Position numbers and translations under genes: made by a program. Under the pieces are notes generated by a model that made no database searches, had not been told where the DNA came from, and saw only the letters and a list, made by a program, of their open reading frames with translations. This document shows, piece after piece, positions 11,001 to 21,117 of a stretch of 64,000 nt of DNA. The stretch lies in assembly GCA_905250025.1 (NCBI GenBank), contig CAJNOJ010000162.1, positions 178,110-242,109 on the forward strand, read 5' to 3'. The DNA comes from Adineta ricciae. Lineage: Eukaryota; Rotifera; Eurotatoria; Adinetida; Adinetidae. The first letter of the stretch is position 1. Each line of letters starts with the position of its first letter.

Positions 11001-12970
11001 TAATTTGAAGAAATTAACATGAAACGGATCGCAAGGAAACCTAACAAATTCGAAGTACTATAGGCAGTGTCGTCAATTTTTCAAAAGCTTCTTCGCATAC
11101 ATCATCGTGTGTCAATGCAATATCGGACATTTTTCTTGCCATCGAGGAACAGTTGTCTCGAAGATCAGATACGCATCGTTTGTGAAAATTTCGACCACAA
11201 CCTATCACAAAATCCGAATACCAGAAAATAATTTCATACAAACAAAAAAGAGCAACTTACCTTCACATTTCATTCCTTGTTTGTACAGACCGAACAGGAA
11301 TTGTCCACATAGGTCACAGAATGTCGGTGACAAATATGTGTGTAAACTAAGCACATGAGGTACTGGATGTGGATAGTCATTCATGATATACGCTAAAAAA
11401 AAAGAAAGAATCAGTTGATCTATCAATGTTTTTCTATTCTATTCAGATGAAGATGGATCACTCGGTTAATCAAATTTGACTTAGAAAAGAAAAGAAAACA
11501 AAAGCATGAAGTTGGGCGAAAAAAAATCTGAAGTTGATTATTAAGCACGTAATCAGCACATTGAATAAACGAACAGAATCATCAACAGTCAGAAGAAACA
11601 CTTACAAAAGAAAGCTGATCTGTAGTTTTTTTTTCTTCTCCTCTCTCTTTCTCGTTTTCTATCGTTCGTCGAACGAGAAAGTCGCCTGAAATCAACACAT
11701 CAAAGAATGGTTCGCTTGCTCTATTCGACAAATGCGCGCTTATCAAATTGTTGATCTGTACTCTCGTCGTACCCATAAACGAGCGACGAGCGTTTATAGT
11801 TCTTTTTTCCGTCTATTATTTGTTGTTAGTCAATACTGTTGATAATACTAAAGCAGAAGATAGTTGTCGAAATGCCAACAAATACGTAAATACACGTTTT
11901 TCTTCTGTTACTTATTATGCTTTCGGCTCTCCTGGATGACGGATAGTCGACAGCAAGTGCGTTCTCGTTGTCATTGCCGACATCAGTTATATTAGCACGT
12001 GCATAGATGTAAGACGAGAGAAGAACGTGCGAAAAGCATCCGTTATGATTATTAGCGGCATTGAATGACAGAGAACAAAACATAAATCACATTAATTCAT
12101 CAACGAACACATTTCAATCAATTCAGATTGAAAGGAAAACAGTGCTCTATTACCTTACAATGAAGACGTTTCTTTCTCGAGACCACCTCCCTGCGGAATA
12201 TGACTTCACACAATATCGACTAGTGATGATTAAAAAAAAAAGTAAAAAAGAAAGAGAAAAAAAAAGCAAACTTTAGTTTATTAATGTAATATCAATAATG
12301 AGCAGTCATGCGCATACTAGTATTAGATGTTTCGCCAGAAAAAAAGTAAAATAGGTGCCTTCGTCAAGTAGGTCGTATACTCATTTGTTTAGCATCCGTT
12401 TTTTCCAAATAAGAAAAAGAGAATGCGAAGCATATAAACTATTTGTATTAATTTCATCGAAGGGAAGAAAAAAAAAAAAGAAATCTACTATTCCTAAACT
12501 ATGAAATTTCTCTGGAGAATAATATTCTTAGTTTATTATTCGCCAAATGATAATAACAACAATGTTTCTCTCCTGGGTTGTTAACTTGATTAGATTAGTT
12601 TGCTTGAAGTTTGTCTTGTTTTACTTACGAGATATGATGACTTCGACAATCGTATTTGCAAGACGAATATCGTTCAGATTTAGCGGAATCAACATCTGAT
12701 ACGATAACGGTTCGTATCGATAGAGTAAAATTCGATTGTGAAACAGTCTGATGTCTTGATCTGGACACTTGAAATACACGGAAGAGATGCGAACAAATAG
12801 ACAAACAAAAACGAGATGATTACCATAGTTTGAATGAATCGAATGGCTACTACATGTAGTGTTTTCATCGAAAGATTCTGTTCAGATGTTGTCAGTGTGA
12901 CTTTTTGGTGAAAAACACCGAATTTTATTTGGAATGAATAGATTTTCGTATGTGATTCGGATGATGACAT
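8020..12970 (-). CDS. PRKD: Serine/threonine-protein kinase D (PKD), block A copy
   Basis: Multi-exon gene read right to left from ATG 12970 ([13 protein letters not shown]) to TGA at 8020. Domains in order: ubiquitin-like N-terminal domain ('[14 protein letters not shown]', '[18 protein letters not shown]'); C1a zinc finger ('[19 protein letters not shown]', '[12 protein letters not shown]'); C1b ('[20 protein letters not shown]', '[14 protein letters not shown]'); PH domain ('[11 protein letters not shown]', '[13 protein letters not shown]'); kinase domain with G-loop '[11 protein letters not shown]', 'VAIKVIDK', catalytic loop 'HCDLKPEN', 'LCDFGFAR', activation segment '[14 protein letters not shown]' holding the two PKD activation serines, and 'APEALKP'. 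In other animals PKD is a diacylglycerol/PKC-activated kinase of Golgi, membrane and stress signalling. The last coding part uses alternative exons described separately. Head-to-head with ELAC1, 295 bp between start codons. Confidence 0.92.
8218..8306 (-). other. PRKD: PKD alternative exon B (kinase subdomain X-XI), block A
   Basis: 89 nt exon entered in phase 1 after TTTTAG and left in phase 0 at GAA|GTGTGTG. It continues the kinase as '[18 protein letters not shown]', '[12 protein letters not shown]', which aligns with the end of a PKD kinase domain and runs in frame into the last exon (8020-8160, '[13 protein letters not shown]'). It keeps the conserved Arg of subdomain XI. It is interchangeable in phase with exon A at 8418-8518. 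Confidence 0.75.
8418..8518 (-). other. PRKD: PKD alternative exon A (kinase subdomain X-XI), block A
   Basis: 101 nt exon preceded by an intron of only 37 nt (8519-8555) and followed by CAG|GTGAAC. It enters in phase 1 and leaves in phase 0, exactly like exon B, and encodes the same segment with a different sequence: '[20 protein letters not shown]', '[14 protein letters not shown]'. The upstream exon 8556-8616 ends '...PWQEISKE' plus one base, so either A or B completes the codon. Confidence 0.75.
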
Positions 12971-13265
12971 GCCATGGAAATGTTTACATTTGTATGCAGG
13001 TTGATTAACCCAAACGGAAATCCGTCTATGATTAGATAAATCTTCTTTGGCTTGTTTATTGTTCAATAGAAAAAATTTTTCGCACAAAACTTCGGATTGA
13101 CGTCTGTTGAGAGAAAAATGGAATTTTGTCCGCGAAATTTTTGAAATTAATTCAGCTATTTAGCGACATCTTTGTTTTTCTGTAGGATTGGTCGTTCGAC
13201 TTGTATTGACTGGAATTACAAACTCTTGCACAAGTCGTCGTCATTTCCTACTGTCATTTCGTCGA
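12971..13265. promoter_or_regulatory. Divergent promoter region between PKD and ELAC1
   Basis: The 295 bp between the PKD start codon (minus) and the ELAC1 start codon (plus) must hold both 5' ends. I see no clear TATA motif. The arrangement is kept in block B (49512-49806) with scattered substitutions and small indels. Confidence 0.5.
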
Positions 13266-14504
13266 ATGGAGCTGATTTTTCTCGGTACAGGCTCGAATAA
13301 TCCAAGTCCACATCGGGGCGCATCGAGTCTTGGTAAGGAAAATATTCATTCATTATTTTATCTCATTAAAAATTGAGCATTTTTTAGCTTTACGTCTGAG
13401 TGGCACAAGTAATATTTACCTATTCGATTGCGGTGAAGGTACACAAATACAAATTCAACGTTCCTCATTACGAGCATCGCGTATAACAAAAATCTTCCTC
13501 ACGCATTTGCACGGTGATCATCTCTTTGGCTTACCGGGGTTCTTATGTACACTCTCATCAGTTGCACTGCCAGCAACTGTGATGATCTACGGTCCACTCG
13601 GTTTGCGAGAGTTCATTGAAACTACTTTAAGATTATCTCACTCTTGGTTATCGTTTAAATATGAAATCGTTGAACTGATTCCGAATTCATATGACGGTGT
13701 TGATGAAAACCTAATCAAGGCAACATTGGATAAGCAGGTGAAGGACGAACGATGTCGAACAGTAACCATCAGTGAAGATGGAAGATATCATCTAGCAAGT
13801 GATGAAGATAACTGTTCCGTTTATGCCGTTTCCATCAAACATCGAGTACCGACTTACGGGTATGATTGAAATGTGCGCATTCGATACAATGTTGAACGAG
13901 TCGATTGAAATTTAGATATGTCATTGTAGAAAATGATCTTCCAGGAAAGTTCGATATTCAAAAACTACAGCAGTCAGGTATTAAACCAGGCCCATTCTGT
14001 TCTCGTTTGAAAGCCGGTGAAACGGTTACACTTGATGATGGCCGAGTACTTTCACCCTTGGATTACGTTGGCCCGTCACGACCTGGTCGTCGTTTAGTTA
14101 TTCTTGGTGATTGCTGCGATGCATCGAATGTCATTCCATTTGCACAAAACTGTGATGTTCTTGTTCATGAATGTACACATGATAATACTTTACAGGAAAA
14201 AGCAATTGAATTCGGCCATTCGACGCCTTCCATGGCGACATCCATTGCCGAGAAATGCAAAGCGAAATGCTTGTTGCTGAACCATTTTAGTCAACGTTAC
14301 AGACCGAAATCGTTAGAAGATAAAGAAAACGTCGTGAAAAAGCCGAAAAAAGAAAGAAACGATGAGAAGGAAAAAGAAGAGGATGATGATGATGACGAAG
14401 ACGTAACTGTGGATCTCCTATTGGAACAAGCGAAACAGTCGACAAGCAAACCTGTTTTTGTGGCTGATGATTTTTTCACTTATACTATTCCGACTGCGAA
14501 ATAA
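13266..14504 (+). CDS. ELAC1: tRNase Z short form (zinc phosphodiesterase ELAC1), block A copy
   Basis: Three exons: 13266-13332, 13388-13859 and 13916-14504, with GT-AG introns of 55-56 bp. The start 'MELIFLGTGSNNPSPHRGA' matches the ELAC1/RNase Z N-terminus. Catalytic motifs of the metallo-beta-lactamase fold are present: 'LFDCGEGTQIQIQ', zinc motif 'THLHGDH', 'GLPGFLCTLSS', 'ILGDCCDA', 'LVHECTHDN' and C-terminal 'LLLNHFSQRY'. The enzyme trims 3' trailers from tRNA precursors. A lysine-rich then acidic tail (residues after about 310) ends 'FVADDFFTYTIPTAK'; this tail is longer than in vertebrate ELAC1. First gene of a tight + strand cluster: the next ATG is 30 bp after its stop. Confidence 0.92.
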
Positions 14505-14534
14505 ATCGATTTTCAGGACATTTTTCTATTCTAG
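14505..14534 (+). promoter_or_regulatory. Intercistronic spacer with probable trans-splice acceptor
   Basis: Only 30 bp separate the ELAC1 stop from the next ATG, and they end in a pyrimidine-rich TTTTTCTATTCTAG directly against that ATG. There is no room for a promoter. A spliced-leader acceptor would explain it; bdelloids are known to trans-splice. Block B has the same layout in 31 bp (51049-51079). Confidence 0.6.
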
Positions 14535-15031
14535 ATGGATACTGATGGTACACTACCGTTTGTTGTCAATCTGCCTCCTAAAGACCGGTTCGAACCGACG
14601 ACTGTCATCGGAAAACTTGAACCGAATCAACGTCAGATAAGCTTGGTAGTTATTGTTCTACGTATTCAAGCAAATCCGCAAAAAACGCGTGAAGGACATG
14701 AAATTCATTCATTCAAAGTGGCAGATCGCACGGGCTCTGTGACACTTAATGTTTGGAATACAGCCGGACAATTGATATCACCAGGAGACATTCTCCGCTT
14801 ACAAAATTGCATCACACAAGTCTTCAAAAATGAATTATGCGTCAAGCCAGGACGAAGTAAGATAAGTTATTACTTCTAACTTAGACGTCTTCTCTTCTTT
14901 CAGGTGGAATCATTACAAAAATCGATGAATTTACTATGGATTTCAAAGAAGACCCTGATATGAGCGTATTCACTCCATCTATGGAACCAATGAACAACAC
15001 GAATAAACGACCAGTGCAATTAATGTCTTGA
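14535..15031 (+). CDS. NABP: SOSS complex subunit B / single-stranded DNA-binding OB-fold protein, block A copy
   Basis: Two exons, 14535-14856 and 14904-15031, joined in phase 1. The product is about 149 residues with one OB fold: 'NLVVIVLRIQANPQ'-type strand (here ISLVVIVLRIQANPQ), 'SFKVADRTGSVTLNVW', 'GQLISPGDILRLQNCIT', 'GIITKIDEFTMDFKEDPDMS'. This is the layout of NABP1/NABP2 (hSSB1/2), which bind ssDNA at double-strand breaks and in snRNA 3' end processing. The Ser/Pro-rich C-terminal tail of vertebrate NABP is nearly absent. An AATAAA lies about 30 bp after the stop. DNA-break repair is of special interest in desiccation-tolerant rotifers, but no such role is shown here. Confidence 0.85.
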
Positions 15032-15143
15032 TCTTTCTCTTCATTTTTGTACAAATCTTTGAATAAAAGTTTCTGTTAGAATATGAATTTCTCTTTGCCA
15101 GTCAATTAAAAAATGTTATAGATAATGTATAGAACTGAAAAGA

Positions 15144-15630
15144 ATGTTAATCAGCTTGTATAATCACGTTTTCCGTTCGAAACTTCTTCCGAAAGCATCT
15201 GAAGTCCTTCGTTGTCACATTCAACAACGCAACTATCCGCCATGGACATCTTATTTTATCTCTCAATTCGATTGTCTTAACGATCAGTTCGGTCAAACTC
15301 ATTTCGAATTTGATATCGACGGACACAATTATCATATCTTAAGAACCGGTAATTATTTCTCTTTTCTTTCGTTTCACAAAGACTTCTGTCATTTCAGGTT
15401 GTTTTCCTTATATTAAATATCATTGCACTCAACGGCCCAAAGCGTTCGATTTGTCCTCGGAAAATCGTCTTTATACGTTTTTCAAGGTACTTAATTTAGG
15501 TTTGCCAACATTGATGTACGGTTTGGCAGCTATATTTCTTATTCGTCATTATGAAATAGTTAATACAAAACAACATGGTTCTGTAAAAATCTATTTTCTT
15601 CTCAAAGAAGATTCTGGTGCTTCGTTTTGA
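15144..15630 (+). CDS. C15orf61-like mitochondrial/membrane protein, block A copy
   Basis: Two exons (15144-15348 and 15398-15630). The product has the blocks I recall from human C15orf61: 'ASEVLRCHIQQRNYPPWTSY', 'NDQFGQTHF', 'YHILRTGCFPYIKYHC', 'KVLNLGLPTLMYGLAA', 'KIYFLLKEDSGASF'. One hydrophobic segment (LGLPTLMYGLAAIFLI) could span a membrane. Molecular function of the family is unknown. It follows SOSS-B by 112 bp on the same strand and ends at 15630, the base before the last codon of the opposite-strand RNF41 gene, so the two stop codons touch. Confidence 0.8.
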
Positions 15631-17084
15631 TTATTTGACACCATGAGAGAAGATCACAATGATTCCTGGTTCAACGACTAGAAAAGAAAAATAAAAGTTA
15701 GTTTCAACAAACGAATCGAATTTCTTGTTACGCATAATGTCATCCATATGCCGATTGTCACAACTGAGAACAACAACTGCTTGCTGACCAACGATACGCC
15801 GACACACGTAACTTTCGTAATGTCGTCGATTTAACTGACGAGTTTCTAGAAACGACAAATTCTATTCGAAATTTCGCCATTTTTCGATTGAGATTTACCG
15901 AGTGTTGAAAGTCCTTCGGGCCAATGACGTTCATGTGCATTCTCCATCAATTCGTTTGTTACATCAAGTGGACAGCCACTTTCAAGTAATGCATGTTTGA
16001 TTGTATCTTGTAAGACGATGTCAGGAGTTGATATCATTCCACCCCAATGGGTTACACGGGCTAATTCTAACCTACCAGACCAACTAAAATCAAATAATGT
16101 ATCCGCGTTTCCGTATGCATGCTTGTATTTCATACCGTAAGATTTCGTTGTTTTCCACACGTTCTAAACAACATGCTATTGATGGATTCGTTGTACAGAT
16201 GGTACGAATAAACTCCTGAAAGTATGAACGAAGAGTTAGCAAGCAGCGCGAAGCGAATGAATTACTTGGAGTGTTCGGACTTCGTTCTTGTAAAATTCAA
16301 CGTCACTTTTATATTTCTGTAAATCATATTTGGCATTGTTCAATTCATTTCGTAACACCTGAATACAATTGTGATTCTATTTGATACAGAAACTAAGTCG
16401 ATATCCTCTGAAGCAAAACAGAAATCAAATCTCACGATGTGATCATCTTTGAGTAACATGATTCCACAACCATTTTCACAAGAAATTAACTTTTTTGGAC
16501 TATATTCACATTGATTTAGATGATTAGTTAGATGATCTAATTTAATTTTTCTTGAGCAACCTTCATTTTCACATGTAATATCCAAACTAAAATTATCGGA
16601 GAAGAGAACAAGCTTTCGATCTAATCACGCCTGTGTCATCTGTTTTTCGTAGATAAATATTCTCAACTCGCGATAAGATAAAGATAGTCAGATGAGTGTC
16701 CGTAATCACCAAGTACTTTGATCCTCAATGAGAAACTAACCGATTGAGTAAAGTTTTCAGTATACGCGGCACAGGCTTTAACTGATCGAGCTCTAACGGT
16801 GTTCGATCGATGGGACAGGTTTCTGATCTTGATAACCATTCTTGAATACAAACCTAAAACGAACACAGAGATTCAGGACGGAAATAAGCTTTTCTTGCGT
16901 ATCATACTTGACAAAACGTATGTTCACACGAGGGTGCTTGAAGCGGATCTTGTAAAACACCACCACATATCGAACCTGAAGAGATGCGAATCAAGAGAAT
17001 GTTTGCGTGTGAATGAAAACGGGAAATTTTACAAATCAATTCTTCATCGATACCATTGGAAAATCGTTGTATATCGAAGCCCAT
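15631..17084 (-). CDS. RNF41: E3 ubiquitin ligase NRDP1 (RNF41), block A copy
   Basis: Read from 17084 (MGFDIQRFSNGIDEELI, as in human NRDP1) to TAA 15631. The RING is split by introns: 'ELI-CSICGGVLQDPLQAP', 'CEHTFC', then 'CIQEWLSRSETCPIDRTPL', an NRDP1-type RING ending in Asp. Next is the SIAH/TRAF-type zinc finger 'CENEGCSRKIKLDHL' ... 'CENGCGIML', a short coiled coil, and the C-terminal USP8-interacting domain 'ARVTHWGGMISTPD', 'ESGCPLDVTNELMENAHERH', 'ETRQLNRRHYESYV', 'GQQAVVV', 'IFSHGVK'. In other animals it ubiquitinates ErbB3, Parkin and BRUCE/BIRC6. An upstream in-frame ATG exists but is not conserved in position between copies. Confidence 0.9.
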
Positions 17085-18517
17085 CGATGATTTCCAAAAT
17101 CGATGTGGAAAATATATCAGCACATTTCTAATAAACTGAAACAAACGTAGATTAAGGGGAGTAAAGCGCGCTATTGTCCTTGCAACGATTGATAAGCTTT
17201 CGTATGAGAATATTTTCTTTCTGTTTGAGACACTGAGTATATATTCACTCGTCGATCAACTTTATCGTATGGTGGAGAAAAATGACCAGTTATATCGAAT
17301 ACATCGACATCTATATGCAACGTTTCAATGATGAATAATAAGGCAAACGAAATCAGACAATTAGATGAGCTGAAGGAAAATATTGACTTTGTAAGCAAAA
17401 TAATAAAAAAAAACGTATCCACTATTTGACATAGCTAGCGTATCCACTAGACGTGAGTTAACAATATTCATTCGTCTCAAAATCATGTGAAAATTGAACG
17501 TGCTATTCATTGATTTACTATTCCTAGAGAGTTGATATACGAATTCGACACCTGACTATCGATTTACTCAACGTGCTCATCATTAGCAGAAAACGAATAT
17601 ACACGTGCGAAGAAATCAGATGAATTCTTATGTCGCTAAACAAGATGTCATCCATTATTGATATTGTAATTGAAGTATTTCTCTTTAGCTTGAGTCAGAA
17701 AACGAATGCAGAATGTTAATTATCTTTGTACTTTCTTTTCGGTGTCATTCTGACGCCGTGAATAAGATAAGCTTAGCTCGAGGCATCAAATCGTGTCGTG
17801 TGTCTCGCAATATCTTTTTTGAAGTGGAATGGTGAGTATGGCATTCAGGTGGGAAGAAGAGGAAAGAATCTATGAGAAAAGAAACTATCGGCTTAAAGAC
17901 CACCTAGCGATTGTTACTGTTTGCATTATTCAAAAAAGAGGGGAAAATGTAATCTAACTCATTCTCGATCGAAGATCAGAATCCCGACTAATCGGCTTAT
18001 GATACAAACTAGAATATAGAAGCAGCAACGTTCTTTACTGGTGCAATCAGCAGGAAGAAAAAGAACGTTTTTCTTCTTCTCCTTTACTCTACATTGAAGA
18101 TATGATCTGATCTTTTGTGTACCCATGAATAAATAGATTGTGATGTGTGCTTTTCCTTGAAACACGAATAATAGCATCCAATGTGATCTTCTCTCGAGCA
18201 GTATGTTGCTAGAAGAGCAATATTCAGTCTCAGACTTGAGCTAATCCATTCCATTCTCTTTTGCTTTAATAATATACACAAAAGACGAACTAATTGATGT
18301 CAAGAAAGAGAGAAGCAAGAATGACAAAATGAAGCTTTTTCCTTGATTGACTTTTCATATAGTTCCATATGATTTTATTGACAAATAGGCTAAGCTTTCT
18401 ACCAACGAGTATATGTCAACATCATTACATCCAATTAAATACCTTTTTTTCTCATTTATTTAACAGCTTTTTCTCTCGCTCTTTTTTTTTCTACACTGTT
18501 CGCTTACAAACACAACA
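17085..18517. other. Intergenic between RNF41 and Otx
   Basis: About 1.4 kb that holds the Otx 3' UTR and the RNF41 promoter. A minus frame at 17171-17422 ('ITGHFSPPYDKVDRRVNIYS') is also open in block B, but nearly every difference between copies changes the amino acid and the N-terminus is not shared, so I treat it as non-coding. Other frames at 17959-18281 are also unsupported. Confidence 0.45.
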
Positions 18518-19411
18518 TTAATTGAAAATTTTAAAGTTTTGATGATGATGATGATGATGATGAGCGTTGGTCCATCCATTGATAAATTCTTCACTTGGGC
18601 GGCCATACATTCCTGTTGGTTGAAGAAAATCCATTTCTTGACTTCGATAACTACTGCCGTACATTGCCGGGTTGGCTGCTGCTGGATCATTACTATAAAA
18701 AAGGGCTTGGTTTGGACTATACGATGTCGGATAAATATGATGATGATAAGCAGCAGCTTGTGATGACCAAGCTGCTAAAGATGCGGCTGCAGCTGCAGAT
18801 GCTGTTGAATTATCTGAACTTGTTCCACCGTTAGTTGACGGTGATGAGTGACGATTGAGACGAAGCGACGGACTTTTCGCCTCTCGTTTGCAAGGTGAGA
18901 TATCATTTTTGTCATGTAGACTACTATTAGACGATGACGACGGTTTCTTGGTAGCCTTGTCTTGTTGCCGGCATTTAGCACGACGATTTTTAAACCAAAC
19001 CTACAAAAGAAACCTGTATGAATGGTCGTGAAAAGGTGAACGAGGACTGTTTTACTTGTATTCTCGATTCGGGTAAATTGATTTTCATTGCAACTTCTTC
19101 GCGCATGAATATGTCGGGATACCGTGTTCGGTCGAAGAGGGTTTCTAACTGATCGAGTTGGGCACGAGAGAATGTCGTTCGTTCACGCCGTTGTTTTCGT
19201 TGTGATGAACCATTGTATGCTAAACTTGAATGTTGACTAAAACCAAAGGAGAATGGATCTGTATATCCAAATTTCAGTGTCGACGGTTCGTTGGTCATTG
19301 AGGCATAGTTCGTATAGTAATCACCTAATGGTGACGAGGTATATTTGGTTGGACTATTTACAGAAGCCACTTTTTGAAGAATCAGTTCGAATTTGAAATA
19401 GATTAGAATTG
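18518..19411 (-). CDS. OTX: Otx/orthodenticle K50 homeobox protein, block A copy (5' end unresolved)
   Basis: Two exons seen: 19056-19411 (5' limit approximate) and 18518-19000. The homeodomain starts '[20 protein letters not shown]', continues '[20 protein letters not shown]', crosses an intron after Gln of 'ESRIQ', and resumes '[13 protein letters not shown]'. Lys at homeodomain position 50 (WFK) and the [10 protein letters not shown] lead are Otx hallmarks. Downstream are Ser/Lys-rich, poly-Ala and poly-His tracts and the end 'NFKIFN', comparable with the Otx tail. In other animals Otx specifies head and anterior brain. No convincing start Met lies in the first exon, so a 5' exon probably lies to the right. 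The His run has 7 residues here and 5 in block B. Confidence 0.88.
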
Positions 19412-19991
19412 CTGATGAAAAAAATTCATCGAACACCAAGCAAAAAGAGAAATGAGTACGTCACGCGATGATCGTTAGTCGATGTTGATTGACAACCGGT
19501 ATGTATATGAGAATAGGATGACTTTTTTTCTCTTCTTCTTCTTCTTCTTTTTCTTCGCGGTTCTCTCTATCCAATGAGATTTTTCAGAGAGAAAGAAAAA
19601 GAAGATGAGAAGATGTGAACCAATTGAAATAAAGGATTAGAAGCAAACCAATGAGATTGAGAAGACGAGTGCATGATTTTGTTCGGGAAGTGTGAAAAGA
19701 ACAGAATTCTGGAAAAGAAAAGAGTCTGTTTACACCTTAATCTACCTCGATGTTACATTGACTGCCTATTAAAAAAAACTAAATCCACACTTGTTTCTAA
19801 TAGTCTCTTTCCTTTCTCTCAATTGATAGCTTGAGATGACGGATTAGTGTACAGTGTGAAGTTATGCACGAATATGTAACTTGTTATGACGCCAGCATCA
19901 TCATTAAACGAAAAATTGAAAAGCATTGCTTGAGGCAGTTTGTTTTTGCTTGAAATTGAAAAAATATTCAATCCTTTGGTCATCGTCGTCG

Positions 19992-20293
19992 TCTTCTTCT
20001 TCTTCGTTCTATTTGATTTTACTCATCAAATGAGATGCACAAAAGAAGAAAGATAATCTGCAGACATTCTCACATACCACGAATATAAATACGTTTGATC
20101 ATCTCGAGACATATGTTGTTTACTCGCATTTCTAATATGCTTTACTTTCTCGATTTTAATCATATATGCGTACAGATTGATGAAGAAAGAAGAAAAATGG
20201 CAATTAATTAATGTTCCGTTTTTCTTGAAAATGTGCGTGACAATCGCATACACACGTCAATCATATACTTGTCATCGACATGAACGTCTCTCA
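19992..20293. promoter_or_regulatory. 302-bp tract upstream of Otx identical in both blocks
   Basis: Every base of 19992-20293 matches 56646-56947, while neighbouring non-coding DNA differs by several percent. It contains CAATTAATTAATG, a homeodomain-type core, and ATCA/TGAT motifs. An open frame (20026-20253, -) lies in it but looks accidental. It may be an Otx enhancer or promoter under constraint, or a gene-conversion tract. Confidence 0.45.
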
Positions 20294-20570
20294 ACGCTCA
20301 TTAATGAACATCAATTGCATAGTTAAAAATAACATATCCTCTCTCTTTGGGATTAAAATCTGCTACCACTATCTAATCGGTTTCAAGTACGGACACCGAC
20401 TTTTTCTCATGAACTAAGCAGGTTCGACAACTACGAAATCGTGCGAAAGGAAAGATTCAGATGATTTGAAAACTAGCCGAGTAAATTGCATGTCTTAACT
20501 GACATGTTTGGCGGTTTATTTCACGAAAACATATTTGAGAAAAAAAACGAGCCAACAACATGAAGTTTGT

Positions 20571-21063
20571 TCATGTGAACAATTTTTCAATATTTTGTTT
20601 TAAACTTTGTATTTGTGGTTTTAATTGTGAACCTTCATTAACTGTAATACTTGCACTAATAACTGGCCGCGTCACCCCACAGGCACGACCAAGAGCTTGT
20701 TTACTACGTACGAATACGTATGGAACGTTTTTATCTTCACATAACAATGGCAGATGCATCAAGATTTCGATCGGAGTTGTATCAGCGGCCATGACTGAAA
20801 GAAAAAATTTTGATGGAGATGGCTAAGTTATACGGATGATACTTACTGATCAGTTCAGATTTTCCACGGTTGAGAGTTTTCGTTGCTTCATTTGCACCCT
20901 TACGTAATTGTCGCTAGAGAGATAAATATAAATTTGAGAGCTGGAATGAGAAGAAACCTCTTACGTAATTATGTGCTTGATGAACTAATTCGAGAATGTC
21001 CTTAGTAAGCTTCGCATCTGCTAATGGATAAGCTTTTGGATTAACATCACCTTCAGCTGACAT
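20571..21063 (-). CDS. SNU13: SNU13 / NHP2-like protein 1 (15.5K), block A copy
   Basis: Three exons: 20965-21063 (33 codons, [17 protein letters not shown]), 20847-20913 and 20571-20794. The joined product is about 129 residues, the usual family length. It carries the L7Ae RNA-binding core: '[20 protein letters not shown]', '[12 protein letters not shown]', '[19 protein letters not shown]', '[16 protein letters not shown]'. SNU13 binds kink-turns in U4 snRNA and box C/D snoRNAs. The ATG is only 54 bp after the stop of the NOPCHAP1-like gene on the same strand, with a pyrimidine-rich AG 15-16 bp before it, suggesting it is the second gene of an operon. Confidence 0.95.
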
Positions 21064-21117
21064 GATTTTTCGAAAATCTAGAAAGAAAAGAAAAGAAGCT
21101 GTATTTTTTTAAAAATT
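21064..21117 (-). promoter_or_regulatory. Operon-type spacer: poly(A) signal plus trans-splice acceptor
   Basis: Read on the minus strand, the upstream stop lies inside CAATAAAA, so the AATAAA overlaps the TAA. About 40 bp later comes TTTTCTTTTCTTTCTAG, then 15-16 bases to the SNU13 ATG. Block B keeps all three elements (57720-57773). Confidence 0.6.

Noticed and set aside
11826-12083. 85-codon minus frame inside the large PKD intron, nearly identical in both copies
   Set aside because: No PKD homology or splice context; neighbouring intron frame is broken by indels in block B. Low divergence alone does not make it coding.
17171-17422. Open frame with a hydrophobic start, also open in block B
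   Set aside because: Differences between copies are nearly all amino-acid-changing and the start is not shared, so coding constraint is not evident.
18539-18763. Plus frame beginning with a Met run
   Set aside because: Antisense of the Otx poly-His tract (CAT repeat read as ATG).
20026-20253. 75-codon minus frame identical in both blocks
   Set aside because: The whole 302-bp tract is identical including sequence outside the frame, so identity does not argue for coding; composition looks non-coding.
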